Position numbers and translations under genes: made by a program. Shown here piece after piece: positions 7,108 through 12,171 of a stretch of DNA of 12,171 nucleotides; position 1 is the stretch's first letter, and every line of letters begins with the position of its first letter. Below the pieces are notes generated by a model. That model worked only from the letters and a program-made list of their open reading frames with translations. It made no database searches and was not told the origin of the DNA. Source of the DNA: CAYNDL01 sp964396115 (GTDB lineage: Bacteria; Patescibacteriota; Andersenbacteria; UBA10190; CAIZMI01); the NCBI GenBank assembly GCA_964396115.1, contig CAYNDL010000027.1, positions 1 to 12,171 of the forward strand. The letters are read 5' to 3'.

Positions 7108-7383
7108 CTATCCCAGTTTTTTCGATTTGCTTGCGCGTGCTTTCTTTTTCGTGCTTTTTTCGTTCCCGGCCGTTTTCTTTGCTTTTGTCTTCTCTAGCAT
7201 CTTTGTAAAGCGTTCAACTCGACCAGTGGAGTCCATCAAGCGAGTATGGCCGGTATAGAAGGGGTGGCAAGCAGAACAAGCTTCCGTGTAGATCTCCTCC
7301 TTCGTAGAGCCTACCTTAAACTTATTCCCGCAGGCGCAGGTCACTTCGGCTTCACCGTATTTGGGGTGTATTCCTTCTTTCAT
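7108..7383 (-). CDS. rpmE: 50S ribosomal protein bL31, zinc-binding type
   Basis: Large-subunit ribosomal protein. It has 91 residues and starts MKEGIHPKYGEAEVTCACGNKF. Four cysteines, CAC (16 and 18) and CSAC (36 and 39), make the zinc-site version of bL31, and HPFYTGHTRLMDSTGRVERF is the family signature. The last 28 or so residues (KTKAKKTAGNEKSTKKKA...) form a Lys-rich extension longer than in E. coli, probably an rRNA-contacting tail. ATG 7381-7383 has a near-consensus promoter ending nine bases upstream, so the message is virtually leaderless and has no Shine-Dalgarno. The gene is followed at once by its own terminator, with prfA-prmC beyond. Confidence 0.96.
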   Translation of the reverse strand: MKEGIHPKYGEAEVTCACGNKFKVGSTKEEIYTEACSACHPFYTGHTRLMDSTGRVERFTKMLEKTKAKKTAGNEKSTKKKARASKSKKLG

Positions 7384-7392
7384 AACGGAAAG

Positions 7393-7421
7393 AGTATACG
7401 TTAAAGGCCAAAAAAAGTCAA
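7393..7421 (-). promoter_or_regulatory. Promoter of rpmE
   Basis: On the minus strand: TTGACT (7421-7416), 17-bp spacer, TATACT (7398-7393), then nine bases to the ATG. Each hexamer differs from consensus by one base. Transcription would start two or three bases before the start codon, so rpmE mRNA should be essentially leaderless. Confidence 0.85.
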
Positions 7422-7453
7422 AGATAGGGAACTATGGGTGGAATTAACAATGC

Positions 7454-7482
7454 TTGCCATTTTTGGGTGTTCCTGTTAGATT
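7454..7482 (+). promoter_or_regulatory. Promoter of the rpsB-tsf operon
   Basis: TTGCCA (7454-7459), 17-bp spacer, TAGATT (7477-7482). Transcription is expected to start near 7489, about 110 nt before the rpsB ATG. It is arranged back to back with the rpmE promoter, the two -35 elements being 32 bases apart. Confidence 0.75.
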
Positions 7483-7488
7483 ATTGGG

Positions 7489-7598
7489 GCTCATTAATTT
7501 AATTAATTTATCTCACATCCGTCTGGGGGGAGTCGCAATTCCTTGCCGTTTATCGGTACTTGTTGGCACGCGGAGAGCAAGAAAGGATCAATTCAATC
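7489..7598 (+). promoter_or_regulatory. rpsB 5' leader, possible autoregulatory RNA
   Basis: A leader of about 110 nt is long for this window, where other leaders are 0-15 nt. It holds an AT-rich repeat (TTAATTTAATTAATTT, about 7495-7510), a GGGGGG run (7525-7530) and imperfectly pairing TTGCC/GGCA segments (about 7543-7569), then AAAGGA (7583-7588) before the ATG. In other bacteria uS2 represses its own operon through such leaders. I cannot match it to the known rpsB leader motif by eye. Confidence 0.35.
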
Positions 7599-8330
7599 AT
7601 GCAATTACCAACTTTAGTGGAGCTTCTTGAAGCTGGCGTCCATTTTGGACACGAAACTTCTAAGTGGAACCCAAAGATGAAACAGTTTATTTTCACGACC
7701 CGAAACAGGGTGCATGTTTTAGATTTACAACAAACTCTTGCTGCGCTTGATAAGGCTGCAAATTTTGCTCGAGGTATCTCGGCTAAAGGAGGAACAATCT
7801 TGTTTGTTGGTACTAAGAGACAGGCAAGGGGAGTAATCAAGGCAGAGGCTGAACGTTGCGGCATGCCTTTTATAACATCCCGCTGGCTCGGAGGTACGTT
7901 TACTAATTTTGAAACAATCCTCAAGAGTATCAACAAGATGGAAAACTTGAAGGAAAAACTCGAATCACCAGATGCAGGAATGTTGACTAAAAAGGAAAGA
8001 GCGGTAATTGAAAACGAAATCACCCGTTTAAACGATGTTCTCCAGGGCTTAAAAGATTTGCGAAAGATGCCGAATGCTGTTTTCCTGGTGGGTGCTCACA
8101 ATGAGAAGATTGCCGCGAAAGAGGCACTTCGAAAAAATGTTCCGATCATGGCGATGGTCGACACGAATGCAGATCCTCAGGATATCGATTATCCTATCCC
8201 CGCGAATGATGATGCAGTACGATCTATAGAGTTGGTTGTAAAAACTGTCGCAGATGCCGTGATTGAAGGCAAAACCGGTTTTGCTAAAGAGGGGACCAGC
8301 GTGGTGGCTTCGGAAACAGCCAAGGCGTAG
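7599..8330 (+). CDS. rpsB: 30S ribosomal protein uS2
   Basis: Small-subunit ribosomal protein, 243 residues from ATG 7599. Upstream in-frame TTG codons (7560, 7563) are rejected because the family begins a few residues before LLEAGVHFGH. Signatures in order are LLEAGVHFGHETSKWNPKMK, RNRVHVLDLQQTL, ILFVGTKRQARGVI, CGMPFITSRWLGGTFTNFETI, LTKKERAV, and VPIMAMVDTNADPQDIDYPI followed by PANDDAVRSIEL. AAAGGA lies 10 bases upstream of the start, a slightly long spacing. It leads the conserved rpsB-tsf operon; 25 bases separate its TAG from the tsf ATG. Confidence 0.97.
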   Translation: MQLPTLVELLEAGVHFGHETSKWNPKMKQFIFTTRNRVHVLDLQQTLAALDKAANFARGISAKGGTILFVGTKRQARGVIKAEAERCGMPFITSRWLGGTFTNFETILKSINKMENLKEKLESPDAGMLTKKERAVIENEITRLNDVLQGLKDLRKMPNAVFLVGAHNEKIAAKEALRKNVPIMAMVDTNADPQDIDYPIPANDDAVRSIELVVKTVADAVIEGKTGFAKEGTSVVASETAKA

Positions 8331-8355
8331 TATTATTAATGTGAACAACAAAACT

Positions 8356-8943
8356 ATGACTATAACGACGGAAAACATTCGTCAGCTTAGAGCCCGCACA
8401 GGTGCGGGGATAATGGACTGCAAAGAGGCCCTGACAGAAGCGAATGGCGACGAGGAAAAGGCTATAAAAATTTTAAGGGAGAAAGGCAAGATCAAGGCAG
8501 CAAAGAAGGCATCGCGCGTCGCTGCTGAAGGAGTGATAGGTTATTACGTCCACAGCAACAACAAAGTGGCGGGGATGGTCTCTTTAAGATGTGAGACTGA
8601 TTTTGTTGCCCGTAATCCTCTATTCCAGGAATTGGCGAAGGACATCGCGATGCACGTTGTCGCGATGGAGCCCGCTGCTGTGTCTGGTGTTGATCTTCCT
8701 GAAGATATGGTGAAACAAGAGGAAGAGTTGGTGAAAAAGGAAGTCGCTGCTCTTGGAAAACCAGAAAATATTGCAGAAGGGATAATGAAAGGGAAAATGG
8801 ACAAGTTCAAGGCAGAACGAGCCCTCTTAACTCAACCTTTTGTTAAGAACCCTGAAATAACAGTTGGCGATTTGGTTGCACAAAAGATCTCTGAGATCGG
8901 CGAAAATATCGTTGTCGAAAGATTTGTAAGGATGGAACTTTAA
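8356..8943 (+). CDS. tsf: Elongation factor Ts, short form
   Basis: Guanine nucleotide exchange factor for EF-Tu. From ATG 8356 it has 195 residues, close to the Thermus form and far shorter than the 283 of E. coli; a second core subdomain and the coiled-coil insert are absent. The N-terminal UBA-like domain reads ENIRQLRARTGAGIMDCKEAL, followed by KGKIKAAKKASRVAAEG, the EF-Tu-contacting CETDFVARNPLF (TDF motif), and a C-terminal QPFVKNPEITVGDLVAQKI. In-frame GTG 8341 is an alternative, but the ATG puts the first residue 14 before the RTGAG motif, as in the family. Neither start has a Shine-Dalgarno, so translation probably depends on rpsB. Confidence 0.96.
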   Translation: MTITTENIRQLRARTGAGIMDCKEALTEANGDEEKAIKILREKGKIKAAKKASRVAAEGVIGYYVHSNNKVAGMVSLRCETDFVARNPLFQELAKDIAMHVVAMEPAAVSGVDLPEDMVKQEEELVKKEVAALGKPENIAEGIMKGKMDKFKAERALLTQPFVKNPEITVGDLVAQKISEIGENIVVERFVRMEL

Positions 8944-8958
8944 GCGGTTGGAGGAACT

Positions 8959-10206
8959 GTGACGGCTATCTTCCTTCCCGTCCTCTTAATGATTGGAGCT
9001 CTCGGCGGTATTCTTTTTGTATTCGGTCGGCATCTTCCCGACATTAAACGGAACTTACAAAAGAAGAATGAGGATACCAAGCTTGGTATCGCACCGAATC
9101 CTGCCAATAGCATGTCTTCTGGGAAATCTGGATTCTCTAGAATTAAATTCAGGAGTATCTTAAGTTTTTTGGGTAGATTGTCCGTTATTGTCCGGTTTGT
9201 TGGGAAGGCAAGTAAATCGTTGTTGTCTTTTGTTTTGCGGATTTTTCATCGTATGCCTCGAGTACCACTCAAAATGAAAAAGGGAACGCCTGCAACTTTT
9301 GAAGATACTTTTGCATCAGCCGAAATTACTAAGCCTGTTACGGCAGATATAAAAAAAGTAAACGGGCATCCACTGCGGTATCCGGAACCACTTCCAAAAG
9401 AAATGGAAGACTTAGTTCGCCCGGCGGCTAAGAAAATTACGAAGCCTCAGCGCATGAAGGAGGTTGCGGCAGCTATTGTCGCACCAAAAAAAGAAGAAGT
9501 TATCACTCCTGAAATCAAAGAGCAGAGTTCTGTTCCCCTGACAGTGAGTGTTGAAGCAACAAAAGAATCACGTTCGATCTCAAAACGACGGTTAATTGGA
9601 CGCGTAAGGCAGCAGTCCAAACAGGTAATTCCGCCGGTTGTTAAGGAAGACGTGACTGATATTATTCCAGAAAAAGCAGAATTGCCCGTACTCAAAGAAC
9701 CGACGGTACCCCTTGAAGAGAAAAAGGTGTCTTTTATTGACAAAGAGGCGATTGCGTTAGGGGATGGAACTCAAGAAATATCTCTTCTCATCCAGCAAGG
9801 CAAGTTCAATCAGGCAGAGTCCGGTTTAATTGATATCCTCAGTAAGAATCCGAGACACACCGAGGCTTATAGACTACTTGGCATAGTGTATTTAAAAAGA
9901 AGGGACTTTTCTCAGGCAAGAGAGGTTTTTGAAGAAGCTTTGCGGAGAGATCCCGAGCATGCAGGATTACACGGTCCTCTTGGTTTCTGTTATATGTCCA
10001 TGGGCGAATACGGTAAAGCTCTCTCGATGTACCAACAAGCGCATAACATGGACGAAACCAATATTGAGTATTTGGAACAATTATTAGTGATATCTGCGCG
10101 TATGGATCGTCGTCCACTTGTGAAGATGATTGCAAAGAAGATACTTGTATTAAATCCGAATCACGCAGAGGCACGTAAGTATCTAGAGAGGGTAGCAGTC
10201 CACTAG
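8959..10206 (+). CDS. Membrane-anchored TPR protein
   Basis: Unnamed protein of 415 residues. The N-terminus is a hydrophobic membrane segment (3-24, AIFLPVLLMIGALGGILFVFG). A basic, partly hydrophobic stretch follows (about 60-100), then a long low-complexity Lys/Glu/Pro/Val linker (about 105-270). The last 143 residues form about four tetratricopeptide units: FNQAESGLIDILSKNPRHTE, AYRLLGIVYLKRRDFSQARE, a third unit with GEYGKALSMYQQA, and a final ILVLNPNHAEARKYLERV. TPRs bind other proteins, so it is probably a scaffold at the membrane with the repeats in the cytoplasm; no enzyme motif is visible. The GTG start has a strong GGAGGA (8950-8955) four bases before and lies 15 bases after tsf, so it belongs to the rpsB operon. 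No terminator with a U-run follows. Confidence 0.85.
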   Translation: MTAIFLPVLLMIGALGGILFVFGRHLPDIKRNLQKKNEDTKLGIAPNPANSMSSGKSGFSRIKFRSILSFLGRLSVIVRFVGKASKSLLSFVLRIFHRMPRVPLKMKKGTPATFEDTFASAEITKPVTADIKKVNGHPLRYPEPLPKEMEDLVRPAAKKITKPQRMKEVAAAIVAPKKEEVITPEIKEQSSVPLTVSVEATKESRSISKRRLIGRVRQQSKQVIPPVVKEDVTDIIPEKAELPVLKEPTVPLEEKKVSFIDKEAIALGDGTQEISLLIQQGKFNQAESGLIDILSKNPRHTEAYRLLGIVYLKRRDFSQAREVFEEALRRDPEHAGLHGPLGFCYMSMGEYGKALSMYQQAHNMDETNIEYLEQLLVISARMDRRPLVKMIAKKILVLNPNHAEARKYLERVAVH

Positions 10207-10211
10207 TTTTC

Positions 10212-10228
10212 CTCCACGTCTTGTGGAG
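10212..10228. repeat. Inverted repeat at the 3' end of tRNA-Thr(TGT)
   Basis: CTCCAC (10212-10217) and GTGGAG (10223-10228) pair around GTCTT. On the minus strand the 5' arm contains C72, the discriminator and the CCA of tRNA-Thr(TGT), so the trailer could fold back over the tRNA end. No U-run follows on either strand, so it is not a standard terminator. Confidence 0.6.
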
Positions 10229-10298
10229 CCAGCTCCGAGATTTGAACTCGGGACCTTCGCTTTACAAAAGCGCTGCTCTGCCGCTGAGCTAAGCTGGC
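10224..10298 (-). tRNA. tRNA-Thr(TGT)
   Basis: 75 nt including an encoded CCA. The acceptor arm GCCAGCT pairs with AGCTGGC, the D arm is GCTC/GAGC, and the anticodon loop TTTGTAA holds TGT (reads ACA). The T arm CCGAG-TTCAAAT-CTCGG is perfect, and the discriminator base is T. The first anticodon-stem pair is a G-A mismatch. It has its own promoter. Confidence 0.95.
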
Positions 10299-10307
10299 AC
10301 GTCGAAT

Positions 10308-10336
10308 ACGATAGTGTTTTTTAGGTCAAAAGTCAA
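10308..10336 (-). promoter_or_regulatory. Promoter of tRNA-Thr(TGT)
   Basis: On the minus strand: TTGACT (10336-10331), 17-bp spacer, TATCGT (10313-10308), nine bases before the tRNA 5' end. The -35 is the same as that of rpmE. Confidence 0.7.
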
Positions 10337-10403
10337 AGGTGAATACGTTTAAGAACGAGTAAAGCTGCTCAAAAATTGAGATTATTCGGTCATGTATTTC
10401 GCG

Positions 10404-10468
10404 TCACATTTCGTGTGATAAGCTCCGAGCTTCGAATTCCCCACGCAACAAAAGCAGTTGTGTTGCTC
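10404..10468 (-). pseudogene. Apparent decayed copy of tRNA-Thr(TGT), 3' half and trailer
   Basis: Bases 10421-10439 (agctccgagcttcgaattc) match the T arm and acceptor end of the intact tRNA-Thr at 10231-10249 at 16 of 19 positions. In the same order and orientation come ACAAAAGC (10448-10455; 10264-10271 in the gene), which includes the TGT anticodon, and TGCTC of the D arm (10464-10468). The trailer also has a hairpin at the matching place (TCACA/TGTGA, 10404-10418). The T stem no longer pairs and no acceptor 5' strand exists, so it cannot be a working tRNA. The identification is by eye. Confidence 0.5.
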
Positions 10469-10470
10469 AT

Positions 10471-10510
10471 ATACTTAAATAACCAGAATAAATTCTGGTT
10501 ATTTAAGTAT
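10471..10510. repeat. Perfect 18-bp inverted repeat next to tRNA-Tyr
   Basis: The left arm 10471-10488 (atacttaaataaccagaa) and right arm 10493-10510 are exact reverse complements around the loop TAAA. The right arm ends on the last base of the tRNA-Tyr CCA. It is AT-rich and no U-run follows on the minus strand, so it is not a classical terminator. It could be an RNA-stabilising or processing hairpin, or a miniature mobile-element remnant. Confidence 0.9.
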
Positions 10511-10594
10511 GGTGGGCAGGGAGGGATTCGAACCCCCGAAGGCGATGCCAGCAGATTTACAGTCTGCCCCGGTTGACCACTTCGGTACCTGCCC
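10510..10594 (-). tRNA. tRNA-Tyr(GTA)
   Basis: 85 nt including encoded CCA, with the long variable arm of class II tRNAs. The acceptor GGGCAGG pairs with CCTGCCC, the discriminator is A, the anticodon arm CAGA-CTGTAAA-TCTG holds GTA (reads TAC and TAT), and the T arm is GGGGG-TTCGAAT-CCCTC with one wobble. Only two bases separate it from the U-run of an upstream terminator hairpin. No clear promoter is seen. Confidence 0.95.
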
Positions 10595-10596
10595 AT

Positions 10597-10619
10597 AAAA
10601 ACGAACCTAATCAGGTTCG
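10597..10619 (-). terminator. Intrinsic terminator after the MazG/HisE-like gene
   Basis: On the minus strand CGAACCT-GATT-AGGTTCG forms a perfect seven-base-pair stem followed by TTTTT. The stem begins in the last codons of the upstream gene and contains its TAG. The U-run ends two bases before tRNA-Tyr. Confidence 0.8.
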
Positions 10620-10936
10620 ATCGTATATTCCAGAAATACGCCGTCCAGGAAAGAGCCGCGCTGGGATCTTTTGTCGATCTGTGTTTGAACAATTTTGTCC
10701 CATGAAATACCAGCAAGGACTCCGGCAGACTGAATAATTTCCAGGACGTCTGCTAGTTCCTCGGCGAGTTTTTCAGGGGAAGCTCCTCTCGCTTCTTCTG
10801 CTTCCTCACTTAACTTACCGAGAACCATTCTGAGCCGCTCTTCTTCAGGTATGATCCTAGTCGATGACCTTATGCCTCTCTCAAGTAGATACTGAGGTAT
10901 CCCATCCCTAACGATTTTATTATGATCGCGTTTCAT
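10607..10936 (-). CDS. MazG/HisE-like nucleoside triphosphate pyrophosphohydrolase
   Basis: All-alpha NTP pyrophosphatase superfamily member of 109 residues, the usual size for the stand-alone small forms. It begins HNKIVRDGIPQYLLERG, the signature of the group often labelled phosphoribosyl-ATP pyrophosphohydrolase-like. The metal-binding residues are Glu44, Glu45 and Glu48 in KLSEEAEEA, and Glu60 and Asp63 in EELADVLE. The C-terminal KRSQRGSFLDGVFLEY is also typical. No other his gene is nearby, so house-cleaning of non-canonical nucleotides is likelier than histidine synthesis; the substrate cannot be read from sequence. AGAAGG lies six bases before ATG 10934-10936. The gene sits between tRNA-Thr(GGT) and tRNA-Tyr on the same strand. 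A weak promoter, TTGAAA (10978-10973) with AATATT (10954-10949) 18 bp on, may serve it. Confidence 0.88.
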   Translation of the reverse strand: MKRDHNKIVRDGIPQYLLERGIRSSTRIIPEEERLRMVLGKLSEEAEEARGASPEKLAEELADVLEIIQSAGVLAGISWDKIVQTQIDKRSQRGSFLDGVFLEYTIEPD

Positions 10937-10988
10937 GGTTTACCTTCTAATATTGCAACGTATAACGGTTATTTTCAAAAGGGCACCC

Positions 10989-11063
<75 letters not shown>

Positions 11064-11182
11064 AAGTCGAGTCAGCATTCGCTTATCGAAACCATGCGTA
11101 ACGTGGTTTTCCTACCGCTTCGACGCCTCTCTTGTACGCCCAAAATCTTCACAGCACTAGCACTCGCTTATTCCCAATTTTG

Positions 11183-11197
11183 GTCGTCTTAGACGAC
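11183..11197. promoter_or_regulatory. 15-base palindrome, candidate operator
   Basis: GTCGTCT-T-AGACGAC has two perfect seven-base arms around a single T. A partial copy, GTCGTCTAGA, lies at 11235-11244 and overlaps the -35 region of the next gene; the two centres are about 51 bases apart, near five helical turns. This layout suits a dimeric repressor binding two sites. No regulator gene is in view. Confidence 0.45.
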
Positions 11198-11232
11198 GAG
11201 ACTGACGATCGATAATATGCCTTATTTTTAGG

Positions 11233-11264
11233 TTGTCGTCTAGAATCAACCCAGGATATATACT
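11233..11264 (+). promoter_or_regulatory. Candidate promoter of the beta-propeller-like gene
   Basis: TTGTCG (11233-11238), then TATATA (11257-11262) at 18 bp, with TATACT (11259-11264) overlapping. The expected leader is about 10 nt before ATG 11280. AAGGA (11265-11269) lies at the transcription start and may or may not be in the message. Confidence 0.45.
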
Positions 11265-11279
11265 TAAGGACATCAAGTG

Positions 11280-12171
11280 ATGAAGAAAATTTTTTTCGGA
11301 ATACTTATGGGGTTTGTGGGGGTATTTGTTATTTATTTTGCTGTTATGTTCGCTCGCGAACAGACAAAATCTGAAACAAAAATAACGACAGGCACAAGCG
11401 CTCCCGCAACAAGTGAGCCCAATAGCGCGCAACAAACTTTTGGATTGCAGAGCACAACCAACAAAAACCAATTTGGTGACTCCATACTGATCGAAAAAAA
11501 AGATGGAAAGGGTAATTGGACCGACCTATATCTTTATGACAATGGCAAATTAAAACCTCTTTCTCCCCCTGATAGTGCAATCAGGTCAGTAAGCCCCGTT
11601 AGCGATGGCTCCGATGTCTACTACATGGTCAACAGCGAAGGACGAAAGAAAATCATCTCTGTTTCTATTGCAAGTGGAAAAGAGGAGACTATAACAGATT
11701 CAACGCCTCTTGTGTCGCCTCGCGAGCTGTTTGCCTCAAATGATGGTAAGGTGGTCGCTTTTTATTTGGATGGCAGCAATAAGCTGACGGAATTGTGGAC
11801 ATATGATGTTAAGAAGGGAAGGAAACGCGTGTCATTGGAGAGGTTGTCACAAATTTCTCAAGGGCCGTTTTGGGACGCTAATGGTGGGTTCCTAATACGA
11901 GACAAGGAGCAACTTATAAGAGGAACACCGGAAAGAACCGGTGGTGATATCCTGCCCGTGAGCTTTAATTGGAAAAATATTCCTAGTGGCATGTCGATTA
12001 TCCCTTCGCCCGGTGGAACACAAGTAGTTTATGTAAGTTGCAAAAACGGCAGTCCTGGGTGTGCGCTTAAGGTCTGGGACTTGAAAGAGAACAAGGAACG
12101 GGAAATTATTGAATTACCGAGTTCGAAAGTTGAAGTTCTTGGCTGGGACACATCTTCTTTACTCGTTAGTT
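11280..12171 (+). CDS. Membrane-anchored protein with probable WD40/TolB-like beta-propeller, N-terminal part
   Basis: An open frame from ATG 11280 to the right edge, 297 complete codons with no stop. MKKIFFGILMGFVGVFVIYFAVMF (1-24) is an N-terminal membrane anchor or uncleaved signal with no lipobox Cys. A Ser/Thr/Ala/Asn-rich linker (about 27-62) follows. From about 65 the chain reads as repeated blade-like units: LYLYDNGKLKPLS, VSDGSDVYYMVNSEGRKKI, ASNDGKVVAFYLDGS with ELWTYDVKKGRKRV, and PSPGGTQVVYVSC with ALKVWDLKENKERE. Each has the pattern of a turn with D/G/N, a V-V-(A/Y)-(F/Y) strand and a W-x-(Y/W)-D strand, as in TolB/WD40-like propellers. Such domains bind proteins or ligands outside the membrane. 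The exact family is not recognised. In-frame GTG 11277 is an alternative start. Confidence 0.75.
   Translation, partial: MKKIFFGILMGFVGVFVIYFAVMFAREQTKSETKITTGTSAPATSEPNSAQQTFGLQSTTNKNQFGDSILIEKKDGKGNWTDLYLYDNGKLKPLSPPDSAIRSVSPVSDGSDVYYMVNSEGRKKIISVSIASGKEETITDSTPLVSPRELFASNDGKVVAFYLDGSNKLTELWTYDVKKGRKRVSLERLSQISQGPFWDANGGFLIRDKEQLIRGTPERTGGDILPVSFNWKNIPSGMSIIPSPGGTQVVYVSCKNGSPGCALKVWDLKENKEREIIELPSSKVEVLGWDTSSLLVS

Noticed and set aside
6729..7208. 159-residue plus-strand frame opposite prfA and rpmE
   Set aside because: It lies antisense to two clear genes and shows no domain; its composition follows from the reverse strand.
7560..7598. uS2 starting at TTG 7560
   Set aside because: The extra residues lack family similarity and the AAAGGA before ATG 7599 supports the later start.
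8263..8356. Longer tsf starting at ATG 8263
   Set aside because: It would add 31 residues inside rpsB with no family similarity. The EF-Ts homology begins at ATG 8356.
10404..10468. A second functional tRNA rather than a pseudogene
   Set aside because: The T stem does not pair and no acceptor 5' strand can be found upstream.
10390..10716. Open frame on the minus strand covering tRNA-Tyr and the inverted repeat
   Set aside because: It runs through a complete tRNA, a terminator and the end of another gene in a different frame. It is a chance open frame.
10962..10972. ATAACGGTTAT palindrome before the MazG/HisE-like gene as an operator
   Set aside because: Arms of five bases in AT-rich DNA are expected by chance, there is no second copy, and the promoter there is weak.
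11064..11279. A structural RNA (SRP, tmRNA or 6S) in the gap before the last gene
   Set aside because: Both strands were read for the conserved SRP loop and for tRNA-like ends; none was found. Only short inverted repeats such as AAACCA/TGGTTT (11089-11109) are present.

Overview
This window looks like a piece of a small, streamlined bacterial genome. It is most likely a member of the Candidate Phyla Radiation (Patescibacteria, Parcubacteria-like), though that is an inference. The pointers are a short single-core EF-Ts, a bL31 with a four-cysteine zinc site and a Lys-rich tail, a CTC-type bL25 with a charged tail, a RodA preceded by an unknown membrane-anchored beta-sandwich protein, a TPR membrane protein behind rpsB-tsf, and several promoters placed almost on top of start codons. 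The genetic code appears standard (TAA, TAG and TGA all used as stops). Nothing marks it as plasmid or phage DNA.

Layout, left to right. 1-1945 (-) is the N-terminal 648 residues of DnaE, the replicative polymerase, running off the left edge. A 100-bp divergent promoter region separates it from a (+) pair: a membrane-anchored protein with two Ig-like domains (2046-2849) and a RodA-type SEDS glycosyltransferase (2853-3983). A consensus-like promoter then drives a zinc-ribbon protein (4058-4390) that overlaps rplY/ctc (bL25, 4383-5090). A long bidirectional terminator at 5092-5124 separates these from the (-) genes prmC, prfA and rpmE (5119-7383), which concern translation termination and the ribosome. 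Divergent from rpmE, rpsB-tsf-TPR protein (7599-10206) reads (+) behind a good promoter and a leader of about 110 nt.

The right part is a (-) tRNA cluster: tRNA-Thr(GGT), a MazG/HisE-like pyrophosphohydrolase gene, tRNA-Tyr(GTA), an 18-bp perfect inverted repeat, an apparent decayed tRNA-Thr copy, and tRNA-Thr(TGT). Finally, on (+), the first 297 residues of a membrane-anchored, probably beta-propeller protein run off the right edge behind a candidate operator/promoter.

The genes mostly serve replication, translation and cell-wall elongation. I see no new defence, mobile or biosynthetic system. The points most worth checking are the tRNA-Thr pseudogene with its trailer hairpin, the perfect inverted repeat abutting tRNA-Tyr, the paired palindrome upstream of the last gene, the near-leaderless promoters, and the complete PHP metal-site set in DnaE.
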